Shown: positions 56,852-64,000 of the stretch, one piece after another
How the letters are laid out: every line of letters begins with the position of its first letter
Position numbering within the stretch: the stretch's first letter is position 1
Assembly: GCF_029813115.1 (NCBI RefSeq)
Contig: NZ_JAPZDS010000001.1
Location: 248,001 to 312,000, forward strand
DNA: 64,000 nucleotides
Direction of reading: 5' to 3'
DNA from: Aureimonas sp. SK2
GTDB taxonomy: Bacteria > Pseudomonadota > Alphaproteobacteria > Rhizobiales > Rhizobiaceae
Position numbers and translations under genes: made by a program
Notes under the pieces: generated by a model
The model's database searches: none
Seen by the model: the letters and a program-made list of their open reading frames with translations, nothing else
What the model was told of the DNA's origin: nothing

Positions 56852-57973
56852 TCAGCGCAGGAGAGAGCGGTAGACGTCCTCGATCCGTGCCATCACGTCG
56901 GCTTCCGTGAACCCGTCGCGTACGCGCGCCGCCGCCGCCGCGCCCATGCGTTCGGCGAGCGACCGGTCGGCGGCGAGGCGGCCGATCGCATCGGCCAGCG
57001 CCGCCGCGTCGTCCACCGGCACGACGAAGCCGTCCACGCCGTCGCGCACGAAGCTGCGGCAGCCCGGCACGTCGGTGGTGAGCGACGGACGACCGCAGGC
57101 CGCCGATTCCAAAAGCGTGCGCGGCAGGCCCTCGCCGCCGCGCGAGGGCAGGCAGGCGGCATGATGCTCGCGCCAGACCTTGGCGACCGAGCGCGTCGGG
57201 CCGTGCCAGGCGATACCCGAGCGGCTCGACCAGTCTCGGAGGGTTTCCAGTGGGATGGCCTTGGGGTTGGACGGATCGGGCGCGCCAAAGAGGGAGAGCG
57301 TCGCATCCACCCCGCGCGCCCGGGCGGCGGTGACGGCCTCGACGGCGGTGTCGATGCCCTTGGACCAGAGCATGCGGGCGACGAGCGCAATCCGCAGCGT
57401 TTCGCCGGGCGGCAGGGGCGATGCGGGATACGCGGCGGGATCGATCCCGGCGCCGCCGAGGATCGTCACGTCCCGCGCCGCCGGGTCGAGGCCGAGGAGC
57501 TTCGGGTCGTCCTCGTTCTCGAAGACGAAATGCGTGCGGCGCGAGGACAGGGGGCCACGGATGAGGCGGCGGAGCGCCCAGCGCGCGGCGCGGCCCGTCC
57601 GGTCCGCCTTGGCGCCGAGAAACCCCATGCCGGTGAGGGCGAAGACACGGGCCGAGAGGCCCGCCAGCGCGCAGGCCGCGCCGCCGACGAGGATGGATTT
57701 GAGCGAGATGCAGTGGACGATGTCCGGCCGCTCGGCCCGCAGGATGGCGGCGAGCCTGGCCACGGTCGCGCCGGCCGCCAGCGGGTTGAGGCTTCGCCGC
57801 TCGGCTTCCAGCGGGCGCACCCGCGCGCCCGTCGCCTCGATCGCCGCCGCATGGTCACGCACCCGCGCGATCACCACGACCTCCAGCCCCATCCCGACGG
57901 CGGCGCGGGCCATGGGCAGGAAGTGAGAGGCGAAGAACCAGTCCTCGGTGACGACGAAGGCGAGCTTGGGCAA
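56852..57973 (-). CDS. Glycosyltransferase family 4 protein
   Basis: A GT-B enzyme of 373 residues if the TTG at 57973 (LPKLAFVVTEDWFFASHFLP) is the start; ATGs further upstream fall inside the divergent tspO gene. Seen: HCISLKSILVGGAACALAG, LRIALVARMLWSKGIDTAVE, WREHHAACLPSRGGEGLPRT and LLESAACGRPSLTTDVPGCR, the EX7E-type donor site. It resembles capsular or O-antigen glycosyltransferases. It pairs with the DegT aminotransferase downstream. Confidence 0.87.
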   Translation of the reverse strand: MPKLAFVVTEDWFFASHFLPMARAAVGMGLEVVVIARVRDHAAAIEATGARVRPLEAERRSLNPLAAGATVARLAAILRAERPDIVHCISLKSILVGGAACALAGLSARVFALTGMGFLGAKADRTGRAARWALRRLIRGPLSSRRTHFVFENEDDPKLLGLDPAARDVTILGGAGIDPAAYPASPLPPGETLRIALVARMLWSKGIDTAVEAVTAARARGVDATLSLFGAPDPSNPKAIPLETLRDWSSRSGIAWHGPTRSVAKVWREHHAACLPSRGGEGLPRTLLESAACGRPSLTTDVPGCRSFVRDGVDGFVVPVDDAAALADAIGRLAADRSLAERMGAAAAARVRDGFTEADVMARIEDVYRSLLR

Positions 57974-58082
57974 CGGGCTGCGGGTCCCTGCGGGCGATGG
58001 CCAGGGGTTAGCGGGCGGAGCGGCGAATGGAAAGGGCGGGCGTGGAGCCCTATCCTTCGGGCGAGCGAACGGGACATTTCGG

Positions 58083-58562
58083 ATGACGCTGAACGACGGT
58101 CTAATTCTCCTGGGGTTCGTGGCCCTGTCGGGTCTCGTCGCCACGAGCGGCATCCTGTTCAAGCCGGGGCCGTGGTATGCGGGCCTCCGGAAGCCGGGGT
58201 GGACGCCGCCCAATCGCGCCTTCCCCATCGTCTGGTCGATCCTTTACCTTCTGATCGCAATCTCCGGCTGGCTCGTGTGGCGGGCGGCGGGTTGGGTCGC
58301 CGGGCCGTTCGCGCTGTTCGGCGTCCAGATGCTCCTGAACTTCCTCTGGTCCTGGCTGTTCTTCGGCCTGCGCAAGCCGCTCTGGGCGCTGGTCGATATC
58401 GGGCTTCTGGCGCTGGCCGTCGCGGCGACGGCGCTGGCCTTCGCGCCCTTTAGCGCGACGGCGGCGTGGCTTCTCGTGCCGTATCTCGCCTGGGTCTGCG
58501 TCGCGTTCGGTCTCAACCTCTCGGTCTGGCGGCTGAACCGCGACCGCGGCGTGTTCGCATGA
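58083..58562 (+). CDS. tspO: TspO/MBR family tryptophan-rich sensory protein
   Basis: A 159-residue membrane protein with five helices and the TspO signature PGPWYAGLRKPGWTPPNRAF, then FPIVWSILYLLIAIS, LNFLWSWLFFGLRKP and VPYLAWVCVAFGLNLSVWRLN. TspO binds porphyrins and influences photosynthesis gene expression or stress responses in Rhodobacter. Here there are no photosynthesis genes nearby, so its role is open. It is divergent from the glycosyltransferase with 109 bases between. Confidence 0.92.
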   Translation: MTLNDGLILLGFVALSGLVATSGILFKPGPWYAGLRKPGWTPPNRAFPIVWSILYLLIAISGWLVWRAAGWVAGPFALFGVQMLLNFLWSWLFFGLRKPLWALVDIGLLALAVAATALAFAPFSATAAWLLVPYLAWVCVAFGLNLSVWRLNRDRGVFA

Positions 58563-58667
58563 ACGCAGATTTGTCTGCGTTATCTGCGATCCCAGCTTGA
58601 CCGGTCCGGGGCCGGCGGCGCAAAGCCGCGAGCGAAACGGGGCGATCTGCCCGCCGGGAGACAGTTC

Positions 58668-59420
58668 ATGAGCTTTGCCATCTATCCGAGCCTCAAGGGT
58701 CGCACGGCCTTCGTCACGGGCGGCGCGTCGGGTATCGGCGCCGACGTGGTGCGGGCCTTCGCCGAGCAGGGCACGCGCGTCGGTTTCGTCGACATCGACG
58801 CCGGGCGCGGCGAGGCGCTGGCGGCGGAATTCGGCCCGGAGGTCGCCTTCGAGGCCTGCGACCTGCGCGACATCGACGCCTTGAAGGGCGCCTTCGAGCG
58901 GCTGAAGGGGCGGGTCGGCGCGGCCAACATCCTCGTCAACAACGCCGCGCGCGACGACCGGCACGGCTGGGAGACGGTGACGCCCGAGTACTACGACGAG
59001 CGGATCGCGGCGAACCTTCGCCACATGTTCTTCGCCACCCAGGCCGTCGCGCCGGACATGATCGCCGCCAAGGGCGGCTCGATCGTCAATTTCGGCTCCA
59101 ATTCCTGGATGCAGGCGAGCGGCGGGATGCCGGTCTACACGACGTCCAAGTCGGCCGTTCACGGCATGACGCGCTCCTTCGCGCGCGATCTCGGCCCCCA
59201 CGGCATCCGCGTCAACACGGTGGTGCCGGGCTGGGTGATGACGGAGCGCCAGAAGGAGCTCTGGGTGACGGAGGAGAGCCTCAACGCGCAGCTCGAACGC
59301 CAGTGCCTGCCTGTGCCGGTGGAGCCGGTCTACCTCGCGCGGATGGTGCTTTTCCTGGCTTCCGACGATTCGGCGATGTGTACGGCCAACAACTTCATGG
59401 TGGAGGGCGGCGCGCTCTGA
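58668..59420 (+). CDS. SDR oxidoreductase, D-xylose/sugar 1-dehydrogenase-like
   Basis: A 250-residue short-chain dehydrogenase: nucleotide loop TGGASGIG (17-24), NNAARDD, catalytic Ser144/146, Tyr157 and Lys161 (VYTTSKSA). The opening AIYPSLKG, the DERIAANLRHMFFATQAVAP stretch and the C-terminal VLFLASDDSAMCTANNF closely follow Caulobacter D-xylose 1-dehydrogenase as I remember it. An NAD-dependent pentose or hexose dehydrogenase is likely; exact sugar unknown. A GGGAG site precedes the ATG. Confidence 0.85.
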   Translation: MSFAIYPSLKGRTAFVTGGASGIGADVVRAFAEQGTRVGFVDIDAGRGEALAAEFGPEVAFEACDLRDIDALKGAFERLKGRVGAANILVNNAARDDRHGWETVTPEYYDERIAANLRHMFFATQAVAPDMIAAKGGSIVNFGSNSWMQASGGMPVYTTSKSAVHGMTRSFARDLGPHGIRVNTVVPGWVMTERQKELWVTEESLNAQLERQCLPVPVEPVYLARMVLFLASDDSAMCTANNFMVEGGAL

Positions 59421-59454
59421 GCGCGTCCGCCAGACGCTTCTCCACCATTGCGCG

Positions 59455-59479
59455 CGGCCGCCCTAACGGGCGGCCGTTT
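59455..59479 (+). terminator. Rho-independent terminator after the SDR gene
   Basis: A 9-bp perfect stem CGGCCGCCC/GGGCGGCCG (59455-59463 and 59468-59476) with TAAC loop, followed by TTT. It separates the SDR gene from the min operon. Confidence 0.75.
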
Positions 59480-59520
59480 GCGTTCGGGCCGGACGCAAGG
59501 CTCGCGCGGGCTGCAAGAGT

Positions 59521-59535
59521 TAACCCTCGGTTAAG
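59521..59535. promoter_or_regulatory. CtrA-type site TTAA-N7-TTAA upstream of minC
   Basis: The sequence TTAACCCTCGGTTAA is a perfect match to the CtrA consensus TTAA-N7-TTAA and is nearly palindromic. It lies 36 bases upstream of the minC ATG. CtrA control of min genes has been reported in Sinorhizobium and Brucella, which supports the assignment. No other exact match was noticed in the window's intergenic regions. Confidence 0.7.
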
Positions 59536-59571
59536 CCTGACGCGCTTAGATCGGCTGGCAACGAAACGTTA

Positions 59572-60342
59572 ATGAAGATGACCGAAGCCTTACCCACACG
59601 CAAAGCGGTCCGCCTTCGCGGACGGTCCTTCCTGGCCCTGGTCCTCTCGCCCGAGCTTCCCTTCGGCGAATGGCTGACCCAGTTGGACGACCTCGCGCGC
59701 CGCTCGACCGGCTTCTTCCTCGGGCGGCCGATCGTGCTGGACGTGGCGGGCCTGCCGATCACGCGCGAACAGCTCGCCGACCTTCTGGCCGAGCTCACCA
59801 AGCGCAACGTGCGGGTGATGGGCATCGAGGGCGCGCTGCCCTCCATCCTGGCGCCGGGCATGCCGCCCGAGATGAAGGGCGGCCGCAACGCCGCCGACAT
59901 CGAGGTGCCGGAGACGCCGGAAGGCGGAGCCCCGGCGGCTTCGCAGGCCAAGACGACGACGGACGCGCCCAAGACGCCCGATCCCGTCCGGGCGACGCAT
60001 GTGGCGACGACGCCTTCGCTCCTGATCGAGGAGCCGGTTCGTTCCGGCCAGTCGATCATCTTCCCGGAAGGCGACGTGACCGTTCTCGGCTCCGTCTCCT
60101 CCGGCGCCGAAGTCATCGCCGGCGGCTCCATCCACGTCTACGGCGCGTTGCGCGGCCGGGCGCTGGCGGGCTCGGCCGGCAACGCCAACGCCCGCATCTT
60201 CTGCCGCAAGCTGGAGGCGGAGCTCATCGCCATCGACGGTCTCTACAAGACCGCCGAGGACATCGACCCCAAGATGCGCGGCCAGGCGGTTCACGTCTGG
60301 CTCGACGATACCGTTTTGAGGACGGTCGCCCTCGCAAACTGA
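59572..60342 (+). CDS. minC: Septum-site inhibitor MinC
   Basis: A 256-residue protein. The N-terminal FtsZ-inhibiting domain spans about 10-105, an Ala/Thr/Pro-rich linker about 110-150, and the C-terminal beta-helical dimerisation domain begins at VRSGQSIIFPEGDVTVLGSV and includes GGSIHVYGALRGRALAG. MinC blocks FtsZ ring assembly away from midcell when bound to MinD at the membrane. First gene of minCDE; a CtrA-type site lies just upstream. Confidence 0.96.
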   Translation: MKMTEALPTRKAVRLRGRSFLALVLSPELPFGEWLTQLDDLARRSTGFFLGRPIVLDVAGLPITREQLADLLAELTKRNVRVMGIEGALPSILAPGMPPEMKGGRNAADIEVPETPEGGAPAASQAKTTTDAPKTPDPVRATHVATTPSLLIEEPVRSGQSIIFPEGDVTVLGSVSSGAEVIAGGSIHVYGALRGRALAGSAGNANARIFCRKLEAELIAIDGLYKTAEDIDPKMRGQAVHVWLDDTVLRTVALAN

Positions 60343-60399
60343 TCGCCATGAGGGCGACGGCGGGACGATCGGGAAACCCAAGGAAGAGGACAGGCCCCC

Positions 60400-61215
60400 A
60401 TGGCTGAAGTGATGGTGGTGACATCGGGCAAGGGAGGCGTCGGAAAGACGACCTCGACAGCCGCGCTCGGCGCCGCGCTGGCACAGAACGGCCAGAAGGT
60501 GGTGGTCGTCGATTTCGACGTCGGCCTGCGCAACCTCGATCTCGTGATGGGCGCCGAGCGCCGCGTGGTCTACGACCTCATCAACGTGGTCCAGGGCGAC
60601 GCAAACCTCAACCAGGCGCTGATCCGCGACAAGCGCGTCGATACGCTCTGCCTGCTGCCCGCGTCGCAGACCCGCGACAAGGACAACCTGACCCAGGACG
60701 GCGTCGACCGCGTCATGGACCAGCTCCGGTCGATGTTCGACTGGGTGATCTGTGACAGCCCGGCCGGCATCGAGCGCGGCGCGACGCTCGCCATGCGCCA
60801 TGCCAACGTGGCGGTGGTGGTGACCAACCCGGAAGTCTCGTCGGTGCGCGATTCCGATCGCATCATCGGCCTTCTCGATTCCAAGACGCTGCGCGCCGAA
60901 AGCGGCGGGCGCATCGACAAGCACCTGCTGCTGACGCGCTACGACACGGCCCGCGCCGAGCGCGGCGACATGCTGAAGGTGGACGACGTCCTTGAGATCC
61001 TCTCGATCCCGCTCCTCGGCATCGTGCCGGAAAGCCCGGAAGTGCTCCGCGCCTCGAACCTCGGCACCCCGGTCACCCTGTCGGACGCCGCGAGCGCGCC
61101 GGCCCGCGCCTACATGGACGCCGCCAAGCGCCTCATGGGCCAGACCGTCCCGATGAACGTTCCCTCCGACAAGAAGGGCCTCTTCGGGAAGTTCTTCGGC
61201 CGGAGGGCCGCATGA
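60400..61215 (+). CDS. minD: Septum-site ATPase MinD
   Basis: A 271-residue ParA/MinD ATPase with deviant Walker [10 protein letters not shown] (10-18), [17 protein letters not shown], and the C-terminal amphipathic membrane-targeting helix [12 protein letters not shown]. It recruits MinC to the membrane and oscillates with MinE. It starts 57 bases after minC with AGGAAGAGG upstream, and its stop overlaps the minE ATG. Confidence 0.98.
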   Translation: MAEVMVVTSGKGGVGKTTSTAALGAALAQNGQKVVVVDFDVGLRNLDLVMGAERRVVYDLINVVQGDANLNQALIRDKRVDTLCLLPASQTRDKDNLTQDGVDRVMDQLRSMFDWVICDSPAGIERGATLAMRHANVAVVVTNPEVSSVRDSDRIIGLLDSKTLRAESGGRIDKHLLLTRYDTARAERGDMLKVDDVLEILSIPLLGIVPESPEVLRASNLGTPVTLSDAASAPARAYMDAAKRLMGQTVPMNVPSDKKGLFGKFFGRRAA

Positions 61216-61481
61216 GCCTGTTCGGTTTCTTCCAGCGGCGCTCCACCACGACGGCTCCGGCCGCGCGTGAACGCCTGCAGGTCCTTCTCGCGCACGAGCG
61301 CGCCGAGATCGGCCAGAACGACCTCGTCGCCGTGCTGCGCGAGGAGATCCTCGCGGTGATCGCCAAGCACATGCCGGTGAACCGCGACAAGGTGAAGGTG
61401 AAGATGGACCGGGGCGAGCAGATCTCGACCCTCGAGGTCGATATAGAGCTGCCGCAGCTCGCCACCGCCACCGCCCACTGA
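61212..61481 (+). CDS. minE: Division topological specificity factor MinE
   Basis: An 89-residue MinE: N-terminal amphipathic SLFGFFQRR, the MinD-activating segment [16 protein letters not shown], and the C-terminal dimer domain ending with VDIELPQ. It stimulates MinD ATPase and confines MinCD to the poles. The ATG overlaps the minD stop as ATGA. Confidence 0.97.
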   Translation: MSLFGFFQRRSTTTAPAARERLQVLLAHERAEIGQNDLVAVLREEILAVIAKHMPVNRDKVKVKMDRGEQISTLEVDIELPQLATATAH

Positions 61482-61539
61482 TCGGCCCGGCGGCACCCCG
61501 CCGCCGGACCGCATACGCCATCGCGAAAAGGAGATAGCG

Positions 61540-61704
61540 ATGAACCGAGCCGAACTCCTCGTCCGCCTCCAGCGAGTGCAGCAACTGCCGCAGATGCAGG
61601 GGCGCAACATCCGCTCCATCGCGGCCGTGCTCTCGACCGAGGCGCTCCTGAAGCATGTCGAGGTCTGCGAGGCGCAAGCCGAAAAGGCCGCGACCCGGCA
61701 GTAG
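61540..61704 (+). CDS. Small protein downstream of minE, 54 aa
   Basis: A 54-residue frame starting MNRAELLVRLQRVQQLPQ and ending in a Glu/Ala/Lys-rich helix. It has the best ribosome site nearby (AAAAGGAGATAGCG before ATG) and genome-like codon bias. It lies 58 bases after minE and immediately before the shared terminator, so it is the last gene of the min transcript. It looks like one or two amphipathic helices with a single Cys. No family recognised; a division link is suggested only by position. Confidence 0.7.
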   Translation: MNRAELLVRLQRVQQLPQMQGRNIRSIAAVLSTEALLKHVEVCEAQAEKAATRQ

Positions 61705-61715
61705 GGAAAAAGAAG

Positions 61716-61743
61716 AGGCCCGGCAGCGATGCCGGGCCTTTTC
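61716..61743. terminator. Bidirectional terminator between min operon and binding-protein gene
   Basis: A 10-bp perfect stem AGGCCCGGCA/TGCCGGGCCT (61716-61725 and 61730-61739) with a 4-base loop. The plus side ends in TTTT, and the minus side continues with CTTCTTTTTCCC, so it serves both converging transcripts. Confidence 0.9.
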
Positions 61744-61770
61744 GCATGTCGGCGCAATAGCCTGTGGGGT

Positions 61771-62682
61771 CTACTTCAACAGGTTCTTCGAGCGCAGGTA
61801 GTCCTCGGCCACCGCCTTGGCGGGCTCGCCGCCGACCTGCACGCGGCCGTTCAGCTCCTGGAGCGTGACGAGGTCGAGGCCCTCGAAGACGGGCTTCAGG
61901 AGGTCGGCGATCTGCGGATTGGCCTGGAGCACCGCCTCGCGCACGATGGGCGCCGGCTGGTAGACCGGCTGGACGTTCTTGTCGTCCTCCAGCACCACGA
62001 GGCCGGACGGGGCGATTCCGCCGTCGGTGCCGTAGACCATGGCGACGTTGACGCCGTTGGTGCCCTGGGCGGCCGCCGCGATCGTCGCCGCCGTATCGCC
62101 GCCCGAGAGCGTCAGGAGCTGGTCGGGCTTCAGCTGGAAGCCGTAAGTCGTCTGGAACGAGGGCAGCGCCGAGGCGGAATTCACGAACTCCGCGGAGGCC
62201 GCGAGCTTGGCCGCGCCGCCGCCCGACACCCATTTGCCGAAGTCCGACAGGGTGACGAGCTTGTTCTCGTCCGCCACGTCCTTGCGCGCCGCCATGCCCC
62301 AGGTGTTGTTGGCGGGCGAGGGCGTCAGCCAGACGATCTTGTTGGCGTCGTAGTCGAGCGTCTTGGCCTCCTCGTAGGCCTTGGCCGCGTCCTTCCAGAG
62401 CGCGTCGTCCGCCTTGTTGAAGAAGAAGGCCGCGTTGCCGGTGTATTCCGGATAGATGTCGATCTCGCCGGCGGTGATCGCCTGGCGTACCACGGGCGTG
62501 CCGCCGAGCTGGATGCGGTCGGTGGTCTCGATCCCTGCATTCTGCAGGACGAGCAGGATCATGTTGCCGAGGACGCCGCCCTCCGTGTCGATCTTGGACG
62601 ACACGACGACGGGCGCGGCGAGCGCTCCGTGCGAGGCGAAAGCCGCCAGAGCGGCGGCGAGCGCGAAAGATTTGAGACGCAT
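61771..62682 (-). CDS. Glycine betaine/choline-type ABC substrate-binding protein (OsmF-like)
   Basis: A 303-residue periplasmic binding protein with signal peptide 1-24 (ending GALAAP). VVVSSKIDTEGGVLGNMIL, GEIDIYPEYTGNAAFFFN and VYGTDGGIAPSGLVVLEDD are typical of OpuAC/OsmF proteins for quaternary amines. No permease or ATPase gene lies beside it, so it either serves a transporter elsewhere or works as an orphan receptor. A betaine substrate would connect with the sarcosine operon, but this is inference. Confidence 0.85.
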   Translation of the reverse strand: MRLKSFALAAALAAFASHGALAAPVVVSSKIDTEGGVLGNMILLVLQNAGIETTDRIQLGGTPVVRQAITAGEIDIYPEYTGNAAFFFNKADDALWKDAAKAYEEAKTLDYDANKIVWLTPSPANNTWGMAARKDVADENKLVTLSDFGKWVSGGGAAKLAASAEFVNSASALPSFQTTYGFQLKPDQLLTLSGGDTAATIAAAAQGTNGVNVAMVYGTDGGIAPSGLVVLEDDKNVQPVYQPAPIVREAVLQANPQIADLLKPVFEGLDLVTLQELNGRVQVGGEPAKAVAEDYLRSKNLLK

Positions 62683-62892
62683 GATTCCGACAACCCCCTT
62701 GCGCCTTGCGCCGTGAGCGGCTGCGCGCGTGTCGGATTCTGTCGCCTTGAGGGGCGTTCTCAAGGGGCGAGGCGCCGGGAAGTTCCAGGTTCGATAGCCG
62801 GTGCGCCGCTTTGCCGCCCTAAAATCTTAACAAAGTCGGAACCGAACCCTGATCCGCGGATTCCGCGAACTGGACGAAGGAAGGGTGGGACA

Positions 62893-63066
62893 ATGAGCAC
62901 GACCGATATCATCGAGGCCTACGAGGCCGGTCTGATCACGCGCGGCGAGGCCGTCGAGCAGGGGCTCGTCGACACGATCGACGCGCTTTACGAGAAGTCG
63001 GCGCGCGCGCCGGAGTGGGCTCGGCGCGGGCGCTTCGCAAGCGAGCGCCGCTACGCCGGCCGCTGA
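62893..63066 (+). CDS. Small hypothetical protein, 57 aa
   Basis: A 57-residue protein (MSTTDIIEAYEAGLITRGEAVEQ in outline), with an acidic N-terminal half and an Arg-rich end (RRGRFASERRYAGR). GGAAGGG lies upstream of the ATG. The helix-turn pattern IIEAYEAGLITRGEAVEQG resembles short linker or DNA-associated domains but I cannot name it. It has its own promoter space, 210 bases divergent from the binding-protein gene. Confidence 0.55.
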   Translation: MSTTDIIEAYEAGLITRGEAVEQGLVDTIDALYEKSARAPEWARRGRFASERRYAGR

Positions 63067-63137
63067 AGGCCCGCCTGTCCAAGCACCGCATCAGCCTCTA
63101 AGAAGCTCTCGCGAAACCGAACGATTCGGAGAGTTTC

Positions 63138-63482
63138 ATGAGCATTCGTCGTATCGAGCCCGGCCGCCGCATGAGCGCGGCCGTGGTCCATGGCAACACG
63201 GTCTATCTCGCCGGTCAGGTCGGGAACCCCGGCGAGGACGTCTCGGCGCAGACCAAGACCGTTCTGGCGGAGATCGACCGCCTGCTGGCCGAGGCCGGTT
63301 CGGACAAGTCGAAGATCCTGTCGGCGACCATCTGGCTTGCCGACATGAAGGACTTCGCCGCGATGAACGCGGTGTGGGACGCCTGGGTCGACCCGGCGAA
63401 CCCGCCCGCGCGCGCGACCGGCGAGTCGGCCCTCGCGGCCCCGGAATACCGCGTCGAGATCATCGTCGTCGCGGCGATCTGA
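63138..63482 (+). CDS. RidA-family protein
   Basis: A 114-residue Rid protein. GNTVYLAGQVG, the TVLAEIDRLLAEAGSDKSKIL helix and PPARATGES with Arg92 are conserved; the arginine is needed for imine/enamine hydrolysis in RidA. It belongs to the wider Rid group and lacks the exact RidA C-terminus, so deaminase specificity is open. The ribosome site GGAGAG overlaps a small CCGAA-CGA-TTCGG stem (63117-63129). Confidence 0.85.
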   Translation: MSIRRIEPGRRMSAAVVHGNTVYLAGQVGNPGEDVSAQTKTVLAEIDRLLAEAGSDKSKILSATIWLADMKDFAAMNAVWDAWVDPANPPARATGESALAAPEYRVEIIVVAAI

Positions 63483-63531
63483 CGACAGGGCGGCGGGGTC
63501 CGAAGGGGCTCCGCCGCCGCTTGCCGACCCG

Positions 63532-64000
63532 TCAGACGATCAGCCCGTACTGGCGGGCCTTGTTGCGCAGGAATGGCAGGCCCTCGCCGAGCACGATCTC
63601 GCGCGCAGGTGCAACCGGCCGCCAGACGGACAGAGCGGACGCCAGAAGCGGCGGCACCGTGATGAAGCTTTCCATCGCCATGCCGCCCTTGAAACCGATG
63701 GCGGCGAGGGTCGCGAAGACTTCGTCCCATGCCACGGTGTCGGCGCCCGGCGTGCCTCGGTCGCTGGCCGAAAGGTGGATGTATTTGAGGTGCTCGCGCG
63801 CGGTGAGGATGCCGTTGGCGATGCCGCGCTCCTCGATGTTCATGTGATAGGTGTCGAGGTGGACGAAGAGGTTGGGCGCGCCAACGCGCTCGACCATGTC
63901 CACCGCCTGGCGCGCGGTGTTGAGGATGTGGTTCTCGTAGCGGTTCACCGCCTCGAGTCCGTAGAGCATGCCGAGGTCGTTGGCGTAGTTGGCGGCCTTC
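63532..64000 (-). CDS. Sugar epimerase (D-tagatose/D-psicose 3-epimerase-like), N-terminus cut
   Basis: The C-terminal 155 residues of a TIM-barrel sugar isomerase/epimerase; the gene continues beyond the window edge. GLEAVNRYENHILNT with catalytic-type Glu, VHLDTYHMNIEE with metal-binding Asp and His, and a late MAMESF Glu match D-tagatose 3-epimerase relatives. It interconverts ketohexoses at C3 or acts on related sugars. It converges on the RidA gene. Confidence 0.85.
   Translation of the reverse strand, partial: KAANYANDLGMLYGLEAVNRYENHILNTARQAVDMVERVGAPNLFVHLDTYHMNIEERGIANGILTAREHLKYIHLSASDRGTPGADTVAWDEVFATLAAIGFKGGMAMESFITVPPLLASALSVWRPVAPAREIVLGEGLPFLRNKARQYGLIV

Overview
The window comes from a high-GC alphaproteobacterium, almost certainly of the order Hyphomicrobiales (Rhizobiales). 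Evidence: a RirA iron regulator with its three cluster cysteines, a bioYMN biotin importer, a PrsDE-type type I secretion pair, a TIGR02301-type exported protein, a soxBDAG sarcosine oxidase operon and a CtrA-type site in front of minCDE. Codon third positions are nearly always G or C. An Aurantimonadaceae-like bacterium (Aureimonas/Aurantimonas) fits, but I cannot settle the genus by eye. It looks like ordinary chromosome: no rRNA, tRNA, CRISPR array, insertion sequence or prophage was seen.

Layout. 1-6.4 kb: small housekeeping genes, including an overlapping YgfZ/HD-hydrolase/phosphatase-like trio, small exported proteins, a Nudix hydrolase, an SRAP protein and an M42 peptidase. 6.7-11.3 kb: cysS, a proline iminopeptidase, a GFA protein, rarD and a LOG protein. 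11.3-13.2 kb: bioYMN. 13.3-17.3 kb: D-amino acid aminotransferase, xylulokinase, and a Nudix gene divergent from a DeoR regulator. 17.3-23.1 kb: a branched-chain amino acid ABC transporter (livHMGF, a DUF6867-like gene, livK). 23.3 kb: rirA. 23.8-36.6 kb: a surface cluster with PrsDE secretion, a 665-residue RTX protein, two SAM methyltransferases, a sulfotransferase/glycosyltransferase fusion and two further glycosyltransferases. 36.6-41.3 kb: GntR regulator, FAD protein, L,D-transpeptidase, dinB. 41.4-50.4 kb: soxBDAG-glyA-sdaA plus purU. 50.6-55.4 kb: hydrolase, GNAT, sseA, AlaX-type editing protein, cysK and two unknown small genes. 55.5-58 kb: DegT aminotransferase and glycosyltransferase. 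58-64 kb: tspO, a sugar dehydrogenase-like SDR, minCDE with an extra small gene, an orphan betaine-type binding protein, a RidA-like protein and a truncated sugar epimerase.

How genes work together. The sox operon describes one route: sarcosine to glycine plus methylene-tetrahydrofolate (SoxBDAG), glycine to serine (GlyA), serine to pyruvate (SdaA), with PurU releasing folate from formyl-folate. The Liv genes form a complete importer. BioYMN form an ECF biotin importer. MinCDE place the division site. The 23.8-36.6 kb region is the most distinctive: a secreted, repetitive, very acidic calcium-binding protein lies among its likely exporter and a set of glycan-modifying enzymes. Regulatory sequences worth attention are a perfect TTAA-N7-TTAA before minC, an Irr/ICE-like palindrome before rirA, helically spaced CGTGCA repeats between the DeoR and Nudix genes, and a 21-bp-spaced direct repeat before soxB.
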